From Stereum hirsutum FP-91666 SS1 (lineage: Eukaryota > Basidiomycota > Agaricomycetes > Russulales > Stereaceae): a DNA stretch of 64,000 nucleotides. Made by a program: the position numbers and the translations under genes. This document shows, one piece after another, positions 12,201 through 23,823 of the stretch. The stretch is taken from contig NW_006763147.1 in assembly GCF_000264905.1 (NCBI RefSeq), positions 1,355,709 to 1,419,708 on the forward strand. Reading direction: 5' to 3'. How positions within the stretch are numbered: the stretch's first letter is position 1; each line of letters opens with the position of its first letter. A model generated the notes under the pieces. That model made no database searches. It worked only from the letters and a program-made list of their open reading frames with translations, and was not told the DNA's origin.

Positions 12201-13480
12201 AGGCGGTATCACTTATGTTTTGATCTGGATTACTGTCGCCGGAAGACACTTTCGGAAGCGTGGTCCCTCCATACGCGTATTCTGGTAGAAACTTGACTCT
12301 TCTTTCGTCTAATGCTAGGGCATGGCGGAACAAACAAACATGTTTCATGCCGATGGTGGTGTCGGGAAGGGCCTTCTTCCTGAACATGCCAACGGAAGAC
12401 ACTGTGTCCCTTTCAAAAGATAAATTTGCAATATTAGATTTTAACGCAGTGACATCACTTCATGCTACTTACCACACTCCCACGAAATGGACTTTCACTT
12501 CTCTTGCGAAGGTGGATTTGAACTCGTCTGTCAATATCCTGGACCTCGACCTTGGAGTGAATTTAACATCATGAGTCGTAGCATCAGGTTTAGACGTCGT
12601 GTCCTGTGAAAAAAAGGGTGGTGATCCACGCTATGAGCAGGTGTGTGACGGGCAGTATTGTCGGCCTTGCTTACGTCTTTGATGTCTGCGTAGAGCTTGT
12701 AGGCGCTAAGAATACGTTAGTACCGTCCGTGGCCACTGCAATTGTATGACTTACAACGGAATCTGAGCTTGGTTTCCCCTGAAGATGAGTCCCACCTGGT
12801 ATAGGAATCATAGGGCGAGATCAAGGAAGTCACCGGAGACAAAACCTCACGCTCTCACATTGTGAATCATCGCCGACAGACATCGAACCTGGTACGCTCC
12901 ACGAGAAAACCCTAGGGCAAGAGGATTCGTGAGCCTTTAGCATTGCCACAACATTTCACTGAGTCGATATGCACCGAAAAGAAATATTTTATCGTTGGGC
13001 CGATAGTTCTCCGACAGCCATTCGTACGCGATGAGAACTACTCGAAATTCCTTGAAAAAGACATCAAGAATAATCAGTAAACTGTATCTACTGGTGTTGC
13101 CGCTAGCGTACCATGCAATAGCAAGATCTATTTTATGATCCAACATCTGCCTGTAATGCCTCCACCCTTTCCTTGCATAAGTCCCGATACCGCTGTCGTA
13201 GAACGTGAGTTGTGTGTCATTCTTTTCAACAAGACTATAGAGAGCGATAACGTTGGTGTTCTACAATTGGCGCCATCAGTACATCGACCAGACCAGACCA
13301 GACCTTTTCCCGAAAAATAGCCGCGGAACGTACCTTCGGCCCAAATTGATTGGAGGTCCCATCGATGCAGACGACAAGATTCCTACCCACCGGCCTTGGG
13401 CACTTGCACCACGCCTCTTTGGAATGGGTGCTCGCGGGCTTCGTCACGTCGCTGTCAGTTGTACTTGCCACTAGGTCCAT
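9236..13480 (-). CDS. DUF2235 (Tle1-like lipase) - WD40 repeat fusion protein
   Basis: Large multi-exon gene. The N-terminal domain begins RNLVVCIDGTSNQFG, then LYSLVEKNDTQLTFYDSGIGTYA, AYEWLSENYRPNDKIFLFGF and, across a splice, GFSRGAYQVRCLSAMIHNVG, whose GxSxG is the nucleophile elbow of DUF2235/Tle1 alpha/beta hydrolases. Further on are KEVWFVGSHSDIGGGN (conserved His), HRPVPPLRWMCYEA and a WWPHLGGGRR block formed across the intron near 11800-11865. A helical linker follows (about 11103-11780). The C-terminus, 9236 to about 11090, is one long exon with 13 clear WD40 repeats plus a weaker first one, enough for two seven-bladed propellers. No NACHT or NB-ARC motif lies between. Start 13480 is the first ATG giving the conserved frame; an upstream exon is possible. 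The lipase activity and any defence role are inferred. Confidence 0.85.
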
Positions 13481-14087
13481 GAATAACAAATGAACTTGAG
13501 AAATACAAGGACACGACGAAATCGGGGCAGGAATGAAGGTGATATGACCGTGACAGTTCAGAACCAGCGACAAAGAAGATGTAGCCTAGGCTTACTAGCC
13601 GGGTATCGCGGTCGCTGTGAGACATCTAAAAAAAAACGCAGCGCTAGCCTGAAACAAAGATGAGAAAATGCGTGGCCATGCGACGCTTACGCCCTGGGGA
13701 CGGGAAGCGTAGCGGGGCGTCTAGATACATCCGTGTCACGCGTGCTCATGAAGGTTGACCATCGCTCCGGGGGTATACCAGCGTATCAGTAGAGAGCAAG
13801 GCGGGCTTACCTGATCGGATACAGAAAGTCATAGAAATGGGGCATATTGATGATGGTTGACTCCGTGGCATCGAACAAGGCGAGAAGCAGAATGGTCTTC
13901 ATCATGGTCTCATGTTTGTCGACACTGGGGTATCACTGAAAAATAAAGAGAATCAATTCATGCTACATTTATATCATTTGAACTTCCATGCGCATCAACC
14001 CAAGCGAACCAGATGCATCTACCCGTTACATTAAACCCGCGAAACCCAAAAGTGAGGCATACATGTCATGTCGATCGCTGATGGTGG
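13481..14087. other. intergenic upstream of lipase-WD40 gene
   Basis: Promoter side of the lipase-WD40 gene and 3' side of RNA1. On the minus strand, 13906-13811 is a short open frame (MMKTILLLALF...) ending at a good GTAAGC donor, and a second short ATG frame with GTAAGC lies near 13620-13590. Either could be a 5' exon, but I could not join them in frame. Confidence 0.35.
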
Positions 14088-15409
14088 TCAGTTTCCAATA
14101 GAGACCTTGCTCATGAGATCGGCCAAAGCATCCGTCGCCTTGTCCAGCATACCCTTCTCCTTCGTCTCTTCCTTCGCTTTCTCCTCCTTGGGCTCCAGTC
14201 CCGGAGGTGGCGCCTTGCCCTCTACCTCAACTGGCTCAGCAGCCTCCTCCGCCTCCGCCTCCTCGATGATCGAAGGTTCTTCCTCTTCCTCATCCTCATC
14301 TGTAATGACAAACTTCCCACCCCTCGTCCTCAAGTTATCCGCCAAAGTCTGCACGCCCTCCTCGTCCTCCTCAACCTCGTTCCACTGCACCTCCAAAAAC
14401 TTCAGCCCCGTCAGCTTCTCGCCCACCGAGTCCGCCAACAACCGGATAGAGTCTCCCGTGAGGTTGTTATTCTGCAACTGCAGCGTTTCGAGCTTGGGGT
14501 TCGATCCCTCCGCCAACGCCTCAATCGTCTTTGGTGGCTCCTCGTTTGAATCCTCCAAGGAAAGCACGCAATCCGAGAAGTTCAGGAATTTGAGCTTGGG
14601 TAGTTTGGGCAGAGCCTCCGAGAAAGCTTTGTCACCCTCCACTCCGAACGTGTTGTCCTGTAAATCCAAGACCTCGAGATCGGGACACGCGCCAAGACCC
14701 TCCGCGAGCTTCACGATCCCATCCATCCGAATCCCGTTCTGCGGCATCCGAACCTCCACCAAACCACCGTGCTCTTTGAACGCCTCAGCCCACTTCGGCG
14801 CACTTCCGTCCTCTAGCCTGTTCCTGCCGCACACGACTTTCCGGAGTTTCGAGGGCTTGCCTTCTTGTTTTGCGGTTTGCGCGCGTCGAAGAAGGGCAAA
14901 GGCGATCTCTGAGCCTCCTGCCGGTCCGAGGCCGTTGTTGTTGAGTAGGAGGGTGGATAGGGAAGACGACTGAGAGAGAATGGGTGTGATGGGGTCTACG
15001 GATCGTCCACCGAAGGCGTTGTCTGAGAGGTTGAGGGTGTGAAGATGAGGGTGGGGTATGAGTGGGGTGAGGATGGCGGCGAGACAGAGTGGGATTTCTG
15101 AGATCAGACGACCGGTGAAGATGTCTGCAAAATCTGCGATCTGAAGAGTTGAAGATTCAACATACGAAAGGGATGAGCATGATCGTGGTCAGATATAATG
15201 TGATCTGATACTGAAGTAGATATACGGACCTTGATATTTGTACATTTCGCAAGAACCTCTCCAAGAGCCTCACAAGCCTCGACACCGAGAGTGTTTCCGC
15301 CAAGATGTATTTCTTCTAGCGTTGTAGGGTCTAGGGTGGCGAGATGAGGCTCGATGTCTGCTCTGGTGTCGAGCTTGAGCCCTTGTCCGTGAAGAGTAAA
15401 GATGGACAT
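14088..15409 (-). CDS. RNA1: Ran GTPase-activating protein (RanGAP, Rna1)
   Basis: Stimulates GTP hydrolysis by Ran in the cytoplasm and so maintains the Ran gradient for nuclear transport. Two exons: 15409-15230 (60 codons) and 15140-14088, giving 410 residues, close to fungal Rna1 (about 390-410). Leucine-rich repeats run through the protein: LEEIHLGGNTLGVEACEALG, then ADFADIFTGRLISEIP (the conserved Arg in FTGR corresponds to the functionally critical arginine of fission-yeast Rna1), LHTLNLSDNAFGGRS, LLLNNNGLGPAGG, the hallmark VVCGRNRLEDGS and LEVLDLQDNTFG. The acidic tail (DEDEEEEEP and following Glu-rich sequence) is also typical. A long Ser-rich frame on the opposite strand is only a shadow of this acidic coding region. 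Confidence 0.95.
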
Positions 15410-15866
15410 GATGATACAATAGCAGTAGAATATAACGGTTTACGAGCACTAGCGAGCTGCAGAGCTAAGATGAGACGGGTATAAGATGAGTGATGAAGGT
15501 CAAGGCGAATAATTCTCACGGTAAGCAGAAAATCTTGACGCGTCGACCACGTGAAACCTTGTGTCAAGCGCGTCCGTGGCTGTGTCTGTGGCGTGCATCG
15601 CAGTGTGGCCCGAGGTCCACACGGGCAAACATGGATTGCGTCACGGTTCACTACATCGTTTCCGTCAGAGTACTGCCCATATTTATTCAGTATCTCAGAC
15701 ATCCTGCAGACTTTAGCTAAGCAAATTTAGTCCTGTTAAATAAGTCCGTTGTGCAGAGTCGTAGATGCATCCTCTAGTTATACCTCTCTAGTCTTGAGGT
15801 ATGCACTGTGCTATAAATTCCTTAGATACCCGCTCAGCCGGGGTAGTGCTTTCCTTCCTGATCGCC
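15410..15866. other. intergenic, RNA1 promoter side
   Basis: Between the RNA1 start and the 3' end of the DUF3605 gene, both on the minus strand. No gene recognised. Confidence 0.45.
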
Positions 15867-17150
15867 TTACGCTAAGGCTCCTGCTTCAACATCCCACTGT
15901 TCCATCTCCGCCTGGTCCTTGTACCTCGCAAAGACGTGGATATGGGCAAGACCAGGTACGCTCTGTAGTCTCTATTCTCACGAGCAATACAGATAGCATC
16001 GGGGCAGCAGTTAGCTATCTACGAATCGATGATACTCACAGAAAAAACCGAGAGGGAAACTTACGGGTGGGTTTACGAACCAAGCAGTCTCCCATTCTCT
16101 CTCCTTCCAATTTTCATTGACGATAAACTCTCTGACCTCATTACCCATCTCCTTAACAATCTTCTCTTCCTCTTCGGTTCCCTTCTCGCTTCGGATGAGT
16201 TTGTCTTCCGTGACACCCCATTCGGATAGCGCAGGAAGACACGTAGGGAGAAGTGACGGTGATGGTGGTTCCTTATGTGAGGTAATGTCGGATGGCAGGA
16301 CACCAGTGAAGCCCCAAAGACCGTCTTGGTTTAGACGGGCTTGAAGCTTGCTGGAAAGATGGGAGAGAGGAGGGAAGATGGGGAGGACTGTCCAGATCAG
16401 GGTATGCTCGATGTGGGCGGGAACTGACCAAGGAGGTGATCAATGCGAGCACCGAGATAGGAATGCACAGAATTTGTGAGGAGACCCACCAGAATATGGC
16501 CAGTCGTTCTGGATTATACTGACGAGTTCCCGTGGTATATCGGCCGTGAAATAGCCTTTCGTGCCGGGCGCAGGAATCGGCAAAGTAATGACGGGCTTGG
16601 ATGATTTATCTGTAGTTTCTACTACGGAGTTCGACGGTTCGCTTTTATTCAAGCGGGAAGTGAGCTTGGAGAGGGAGTCCTGTTTGCCCCATTGCAGGCG
16701 GTAAGTGACTAGGTAGTTCACTGGTAGTGAAGAACATGAGCATCTAATCCTGAGTCACATATGGATCATAAATACGTGAAAAGGATGCATGTATAGAAGT
16801 GACCACGTATATAGAGGATAAGGGAGATATAACAAGGTAGAAGCAACATACCCATTGAACCGTACTCCTCCCTGATTCCCTTCGTCCAGGCATTATATCT
16901 CACTTGAAGTGTCTTGTCACGTTTTAACAGGCCTAGGTCCCTAGCCTATAATAAATCTCCAAGAAATCTTGCCAACAACGTGGTGAGCGCACCCAGAGTT
17001 GATGAATGTCTTCAGCTGCTGGAAGGTGAACTTTGCAGGGTAATAGACGAGAAGTTCCTCTCGTGTAGGAGGACCTGTGCCAAGTGGAACATTATCTGGA
17101 CTCAGAGATTTTGAGCCGCTATTAGAATCAGTCCAAGCTGTCACTGTCAT
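15867..17150 (-). CDS. DUF3605 family protein
   Basis: Conserved fungal protein without known role. Start ATG 17150 gives a short polar N-terminus, then PPTREELLVYYPAKFTFQQL and a splice to DLGLLKRDKTLQVRYNAW...TKGIREEYGSM, the block that defines DUF3605. Exon 3 starts near 16720 (NYLVTYRLQWG) and carries FTADIPRELVSIIQNDWPYS. The next exon has VPAHIEHTLIWTVLPIFPP, a less conserved middle and VREFIVNENWKEREWETAWF. The last exon ends with SVPGLAHIHVFARYKD, stop at 15867. Five exons, all junctions GT-AG, no breaks. Divergent from the next gene with about 200 bases between starts. Confidence 0.82.
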
Positions 17151-17352
17151 CCTGAGAAGCAGAGATGTGTGGATGTAGATTGTGTTACTGCAATGTCGGA
17201 TAACGATGCTGGGCTCTGAGAGGCAGCAATCCTCAGCAATCGTTGCAATTTTGGCAGGAGGTGGCTCGCTCGGATCAAGCCGATGTGGCGTTGTGTTAGA
17301 TCGCACGCCGCTTCAGTGTTCTCTTAGTACTCACAACCACCGCAGCTTGAAT
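17151..17352. promoter_or_regulatory. shared divergent promoter, DUF3605 / unknown gene
   Basis: 202 bases lie between divergent start codons, so the two genes probably share control sequences. Inference from spacing. Confidence 0.45.
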
Positions 17353-18884
17353 ATGCCCCCAAGAAATGTTTATCGTCCACCAGGAGCAAGACAGGGGCAT
17401 GACGAGAATCGTGGAAGCACCAACCGCCCCTCTCCCAATACGACGGGCGGCGGACACTCTCGGGCCAGCATCCCAGGAGTTGATGTTGGCTCGAGGTTGA
17501 AGCCCCCTCATTCGACTCCAGGTCTTTTAAAAGATGGTACTATAAATTTTGAGTACATCCTCACTCCAAGTCGAAGCAGCGGTTTAGACAAAGGAGGAGA
17601 TGTGTAGGTGGCATCTCCCTCAGTTCGTTGTACTGGAGCATGGCCGTTGACTGAAAACAGATTAGGTTGAAGGACTGGAAAGTTCAGGAGGACTATTGGC
17701 AGTTTATCCAAAAGAAGGTAGGTACGAACCCTAGGACCTATGTCTCGGTTTGACCTAAATTCTCTGGGCAGATTAATGCGTATTGGAATAAATACCCCTG
17801 GCGCTTCAGAACTCGAGATGAGCGAGATGTGGCCCATACACAACAAAGAGCGGAAGTTGAAGGGAACTTGTTAATTCTTCTTCGTCAGTTTTCTTCCGTG
17901 ATTTCCCTTCAATCTCACTGCTCAGGTTTCTTCTTACGAATTATTAGGGAAACTACGTGAAGGGATATCTTCGTCTCGACGCACAGACGCTTTCGCCACA
18001 TCGAGTAAGTTCAGCGCCCAGCTTTCGTCTGGATCATGCACCCTGGGGGCATGAGACAAGCACGCAGCAACGGCTCACTCTTTTATATAATGCCAGTATA
18101 CGAGCAATCGTTCTATCTTTCCATCATATTCTCCATTCCCGCCCAGACAACTGCCATCCTGCCACATCTTTTGCCAGCGAGAGCGCCCTTGCTCAAACTT
18201 GGCGATGACAGACCATCGTTGAGCGCAAAACCTTGGATAGTCATATTGGGCCTTCTTCACACATTGATCGCCCACCATCCCTCACAAACAGCCTACTTCG
18301 ACTTAATTCGTGCCACTGCTCGCGCACCTACGCCACATTCTAAAGCATCGACGTCAAGTTCACACCCTGGTGTCGACTGGGTCATTCGCATTGCACAAGC
18401 CCTTCGGAGGCATATGTTAATTCAGTTGAACCTTCTCACTCGCCCGGAAGCAGTCGACGCCATTATCATCAGTATGTTCCCCAGCGACACCCAGGCTAAC
18501 CTCGATCGCGAAACAGTAACAATGTCACTGTATACACTGGTGAGGGGGATTAGGTCAAAAGCCAAAAACGACGCATGGAAGGTACTTAGAAGTGCGTATC
18601 CTCAGTTCGATCTTGGACCGAACGCACCACACTCGGAAGGAAAGACTAGCGGCGGGAGCGAAGGGGGTGGCAAGGTTGATGATACACGACGGTGGCTCGT
18701 CCGTGTACTATCGCTCGATAGTGAGAAGTCCAACACAGAAGGGAAAGCATCAGGGAATGACACAGAGTTGACAGTCGAACGATGGTTCACGGAGAGAGAG
18801 AAGAGCGGAGAGGTTCAAAGGGCTGGTCCCAATGCATCGGGGACGACCGTGGAGGGTCGGTGGGTCGTGAAGGTCAAACGATAA
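17353..18884 (+). CDS. uncharacterised protein, helical
   Basis: I do not recognise the family. ATG 17353 (MPPRNVYRPPGARQG) opens a basic, Pro/Ser/Gly-rich N-terminus. Several introns follow: RLKDWKVQEDYWQFIQKK, then INAYWNKYPWRFRTRDERD and a region ending LREGISSSRRTDAFATS. The last exon (about 18096-18884) is mostly helical and hydrophobic (YEQSFYLSIIFSIPAQTTAI, SAKPWIVILGLLHTLIAHH, WVIRIAQALRRHMLIQLNLL) with a polar, Ser/Gly/Lys-rich stretch near the end. There is no signal peptide and no clear membrane protein pattern. The conserved reading frame across splice sites supports a real gene. Its stop codon is 24 bases from the stop of the CHY gene on the other strand. Confidence 0.68.
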
Positions 18885-18908
18885 TGTACAAAATATAGGA
18901 TGCAAAAA

Positions 18909-19569
18909 TCAGCCTAGTCGATCAGACTGATCCTGCCGGTATAGTGATCGCTCGTTTTCGCCTTTGATTCGTTCGTCCTTGAGCATTCTAGAGAGGTACA
19001 ATTTAGTGGGTTTGGCGATAATTAGATGCGGGAATAAAATTCGTACCGGGCGTCTACACGAGCATCGTCACCCTCGACGCCGATGACTGCTTGCGGTGTT
19101 TTTGCATCAATCACCTATGAACACAACGAAATGTGGACGATGTCAACATCGCTTTGTCGATGGGCCACACAACTCGTAAGGTCATCTACGCACGTAGTGA
19201 TTATCGCAATGAGGACAATACTCATCACTCTCATCATACTCAGCCATGTCCTTTCTGAAAGCTTTTTTGCACTTTTTGCAGATGAAGACCATCTCAGTAG
19301 CCTTTGCGAGTGGATGGGATTGTGCCTCTGCATGGCATTCGGGGCAGTCGTACCACTGCTTGCAGCAAGGAGCTCGGATGGAGACTTGTGCGTTTAGTAC
19401 GTGTTTACTGAGTAGAGATTAGACATAGATGAGCCAAATGACGCCAAAATCATATACAATTGACCACTCACCACATATCTATCGCCTTGAACGATCCTGT
19501 TCTGAAGTGGACAAATGCAAGATGGGCCACGCCGCTCGGCGCCGCCACGCGAAGGAGAGAAGTCTGCAT
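18909..19569 (-). CDS. CHY-type zinc-finger protein
   Basis: Small zinc-binding protein of the CHY/uncharacterised metal-binding group. Splicing a donor at about 19489 to an acceptor near 19407 creates DMCKHVLNAQVSIRAPCC, followed by KQWYDCPECHAEAQSHPLA, then FICKKCKKAFRKDMAEYDE and DEYCPHCDNHYV. These give four Cys/His pairs in the usual order. Later exons read IDAKTPQAVIGVEGDDARVD and MLKDERIKGEN. The upstream ATG at 19569 adds about 35 residues; the internal ATG directly before CKHV could be the true start, which would match the short family form. The exact function is unknown; metal binding is a family inference from the cysteine pattern. Confidence 0.82.
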
Positions 19570-19870
19570 CACGTGGGGGAAGTGCGGTATAGAGGCAGCC
19601 CCTTTGGGTGGTTGGTATGTTTTCCGTTGCTATCGAGAGCAGCCAACTCGACACTCTTCCGTTCCATCCATTTCTGCCTTCTTAGCCCCCTTCTCGCCAT
19701 CGATAGTGCTTACTGGGCCGGATACTAGTGCACGATGTCGTTCTTCAATTCCATAGGGTGCGTTGCAACCATCAGATCGCGTCCACGTCGTTCGAAACTC
19801 ATAGCTTTCGTTCACGCAACGCAACTTCTCATTTCGCACTCGGTCCTGCAACTCGACACCGAACACGACC
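19570..19870. promoter_or_regulatory. shared divergent promoter, CHY gene / MOB2
   Basis: About 300 bases between divergent starts of the CHY gene and MOB2; inferred common promoter region. Confidence 0.45.
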
Positions 19871-20889
19871 ATGAATATGTTCAGTCGCTCTATGCAGCGC
19901 TCGGGTCCTCGAGGACCGAAACGCTCTCCGACGCCTACGTCGGCCACATTTCCCAACTCGGGCGGAAATGGCGACGTCAATCAACCGCCTTCACCAAGCA
20001 CTACGTCTTCCAACCCACAGAAGCCTTTGTATCTGTGTAGCCCTTTCGTAGAGGCCGCGCTCGTCAAGGGTAACTTCAAAACAATTGTCATGTTGCCCAA
20101 GTATGTCGATGTAACAGAATGGGTCGCTGTGAATGGTGAGTTATTTTCCTTTATTCAGCCAAGTAGCTTGCCCTTGGGTATTAGATAGATGTAGATGTTC
20201 ACGTCCCGTCCGTTCCCTACGTGTCTATCTAGTCTTTGACTTCTTCCAAAACCTCAACATGTTCTATGGTGTCATCTCGGAGTGCTGCACTCAACAATCA
20301 TGTCCCGCCATGGCCGCTGGACCCCAGTACGTTGTTCACTTCTCATTCCCGAGGAATATCATTGAATATGCTTCTCCCCACCCCCCAGATTGAATTACAC
20401 TTGGATCAATCAGGACCGTAAAAGTGTGCAGTTACCCGCCCCGACCTATATCGATTACGTTATGACATGGGTGCAAAACGTCATTGACGACGAGACGACA
20501 TTCCCCACCAAGTCTGGTCAGTCGTGGTTTACCACATGTTTCTTTGTCGTTGACCGTAATCTTGCTCATAACCTATTGTTCTACATCCCACAGGACAAGA
20601 CTTCCCTGCCTCATTCCCTGCGACTATGAAACATGTCTACCGCCAACTTCTCCGTGTTTTTGCTCACATCTATCACGCTCATTATTCCGCAATCCTCCAT
20701 CTACGTTCCGAACCTCATTTTAACTCCTTATTTGCACACTTCCTTGCGTTTGGCAGAGAATATGAGTTGCTTGATATCAAGGATGTCAAGGGATCTGACA
20801 AGAGCTCGTCAGGCTCTGGACTGCCTGGGCAGGTGGGCATCGGGGCTCTGTGGGAGAGGTGGAAGGAGATGGGTATCCTGGAGGGTTGA
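19871..20889 (+). CDS. MOB2: MOB2-type kinase activator
   Basis: Co-activator of NDR/LATS-type kinase (Cbk1/Orb6) in cell polarity and morphogenesis. ATG 19871 gives MNMFSRSMQRSGPRG and a Ser/Pro-rich N-terminus. Then the Mob domain: VEAALVKGNFKTIVMLPKYV, WVAVNVFDFFQNLNMFYGVI, CCTQQSCPAM (zinc-ligand Cys pair), QLPAPTYIDYVMTWVQNVID, and FAHIYHAHYSAI (zinc-ligand His pair). It ends with FLAFGREYELLDIKDV. Three introns, all GT-AG: one before VFDFF, one at GPQ/LNYTW and one at KSG/QDFPA. The phrases FKTIVMLPKYVD and FAHFLAFGREYELLD fit the MOB2 branch better than MOB1, though only a tree would settle that. Confidence 0.92.
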
Positions 20890-21673
20890 GATCTGATGCC
20901 ATTTTTCTCAATGCGTTGAGGTGGTATCTAGGAGCGCGCGTCGGAAGGAGGAGTTTGGAGTGACGTTGTGTCGGGCAGGGAACCAGTGAAGTTTATATCA
21001 AACCCGATCATGGATTATATTGGACGTACATATACGCGTTTGTTGTTTTCATCTGTGCATATAATTTTTGGCTGTGTTTCTGGATTATTACTACAATTTT
21101 GATGATGCTATACCCCTCGATATCGATCTGCTATAGTCACGCAGAAGCCACACCGGTGCCACACAACCTTTAAATTAGACCTTCGGCAAACTCCGGGAAG
21201 ACAACTCAATCAACGAGCCCCATTTCAAATTCTGAAATGTTTCTTTTCATGACCTGCTATTTATGCAACCCTTCACTCTTGCTTGCGGTCAAACAAGTGT
21301 TCCAGGCTATCTTGGGCTCAGGTCGTGTTAACGAGGTGCAGTGCCAGCAGTTCGTGACCTCCATCGGTCCCCGCAAGTCCAACAACTTCTCACCATGACC
21401 GCGTTGTTCGTGCTGCGTGTCTTTCCTCTGAGGTTTCCGAGCATCCTTTTGGCTCTCCGTATACCAAACGCAAATCTTAAGTGTACTCAGAACAGTCTTC
21501 GGCAAGATCTTGCTCTCTCGGCGCCAAAGATAGCGCAGGATGGTTCACACTCGAGGGACAGCCTCACACGAGTGACGCCTTCGGCGGCACATAAAACACG
21601 TCTCTAGAAATGTCGCTCTACAGACTTTGCGCTCGCAGTGGCTTTCCCGGTATCTCTTGTCGCGTCCTTCTCG
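20890..21673. other. intergenic region
   Basis: Between MOB2 and an F-box-like gene. Short frames around 21257-21607 have no recognisable domain or splice continuity. Confidence 0.4.
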
Positions 21674-23491
21674 ATGACTTTTCAACCCAAAGGCCTTTTG
21701 TCTCTTCCCTTGGAAGTTCTGTCGCCCATATGCGTCGATGCCGCGCGGCAGGTTTATCTAGACGCGTTCGAGCAGGCTCGCACCAAATGTTTGTTGCAGG
21801 CACACCATATCGGTTCCGTGCCTCTCGTGCGTTGGCTATATATTTCTATCAAATCCGTGTCTCACCTACTGACTTCTCGATAGTATTCAGACATCGCATG
21901 TCAGAGGAGTCGAGCTTTCAAGGGTAGTCTACGCCTCACTTGCAAGCAAGTTAACGCAGCCATCGAGCGAGACATGTTCCACCATCTCACGCTGAATCTC
22001 GACCGTGTGCGCGCTGCTTCCTCGCCACTACGTGAGATGCTGGCGGCCATCGCCTCTGGACTATCACCCATTTCGATCTACGTCAGGGAACTCCTCATAG
22101 AACCTCCATACTGTTGCGCCTCTCACGAAACCGTCGAAGCCACTACGGCGGACTCGACACATGCTCAGCTCGTACTCACTGCGCTCCGTCAGCTGAGAGC
22201 TCTGAGATCGTTCACGTACGTCGGAACTCTGGCTCCATGACCCAATGTCAGGTAGTCGAAATACTGACAGCCACTTTCGCAGGTGGAAATTCGGCGCAGA
22301 GTACTCTAAAGACGGACTGAATGAGGCGATAGCTGAGGCCCTCGGCTCGCTCCCGCACGTCGAAACCTGCCGATTCTTGGTCACGTCGAGGATCGTGGAG
22401 TTCCCAACTTTCCCCCTGTTCGCCAATCTTCGCACACTCATCTTTCGGAGCTGCCCCTCCAGGCCCACGAACCCACCCACCGTGCTAAGCTCTCAACTCG
22501 CTCGTATCGTCGCGAAATGCCCAAAGCTCGAGCATCTGGTCGTTGACATCCACGACGCACCATACCGTGACGAGCAGATCTTACCCACGTTCAGAGACAT
22601 TCTCTCGGAATGCTCTGCGCAGAAGCCTCTCGCCATACAACGTTTGGAGCTCACTGGAGTCACGGTCACTCTAGACGAGGTCACAGTCCCACACATGCGC
22701 TCGCTGAAGACTTTGAAGAGCAACTTCTACGGAGCTCTACGTCCGCCATCTGCACAGGCAGACTCCATCCCGTTCCGTGACGCGGACGGGCTACAAAATT
22801 TGGAACTCGACCGCATCGATGGAGGCCAGAATCATCTCATACCGCCCTCTGGGCTGAGGCGTCTAGCACTAGGATGGCTGCATTGCCAACACGACGACGA
22901 TCGCCTTTCAGACCGATTCTTTTCGACGGTCTTGCCAGGGCATGCCGAGACATTAGAGTCGCTGAGTATTCTTCCCCAGGACGCGGGAGTGTGGTGTTAT
23001 AACGAGAAGATGATATTAGGGATTCAGCGCTGCACGAAATTGAGAGAACTTGCTATAAGCATTGGCGATAAAAGAAACGTGGAAGAGGACATCGTAAGTA
23101 TCTTATGCCACACTTTCTGCAGTCTCATCTCGTCTGACGTTGTCTATCCTCTCAGGACGCTATCCTCGACGCTGTGTCGTCCCTTCCTCATCTAAATGAG
23201 CTTCGCGTCTCCGTCGCTCTGGTATCTTTTCTACGTATACTCGAGCAAGACGCCCCGGAAACAGTCCTCATGGACCGCCTTATCGTACGCCTGCGGGAAT
23301 TCCGACGGCCTGCGGCCACTTCGGAAAAAAGCACTCCTCCTCACTACCCACCTTGCGTCTGCATCGGTCGAAAGTGGCATCGCCTTGAAGTCGTGGAGGA
23401 AAACGGAAAGGAGCTTTATCGATATTCCAAGGTGGTGGTGTCGGAGATTGATGGATTTTATAGCTTGCGAAACAATCGCTCAACGAAGTAG
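21674..23491 (+). CDS. F-box/leucine-rich-repeat-like protein, uncharacterised
   Basis: ATG 21674 gives MTFQPKGLLSLPLEVLSPIC, where LPLEVLSPIC resembles the start of an F-box. After the first intron (about 21826-21878) comes SLRLTCKQVNAAIERDMFHH, the second half of such a domain. The remaining sequence has irregular leucine-rich repeats (LRQLRALRSFTW, FPLFANLRTLIFRSCPSR, LARIVAKCPKLEHLVVDIHD, LRRLALGWLHC, LHECTKLRELAISI-like segments). The last exon (about 23157-23491) ends SEIDGFYSLRNN. This arrangement is common in expanded agaricomycete F-box families, which choose substrates for SCF ubiquitin ligases. The F-box is weak, so the role is an inference. Confidence 0.7.
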
Positions 23492-23823
23492 CTCATCCTT
23501 GTCTTTCGTATTACCATCCATCCCATAAGGTCTAAGACGCAGGTGACTGCATACTCCAGGACAGACGTCTCCAGGACTAGCCTCGCTTACATCGTTTCGC
23601 CTACTACTCAGTTCATTGACGTAGGTCGTAAGACCATGTCTCATTCCCACCAACACTTGCTACCGATCCGGGGTGATACAGATCGCGAAGTATGCCACGA
23701 ACTAAAGATATCCAATTGCCATTGATGTACATATGCAGATTGACCTTCCAAGATATGCAGAAAAAAATAAACCAGTGCGACCGTTACACATGTGAGCGAG
23801 ACTTCAGATGCCACATTCAGCCG
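23492..23823. other. convergent intergenic region
   Basis: 332 bases between two facing 3' ends; nothing recognised beyond probable 3' untranslated sequence. Confidence 0.5.

Noticed and set aside
14068..14973. 301-codon Ser-rich plus-strand frame
   Set aside because: Shadow of the acidic and Leu-rich RNA1 coding sequence on the opposite strand.
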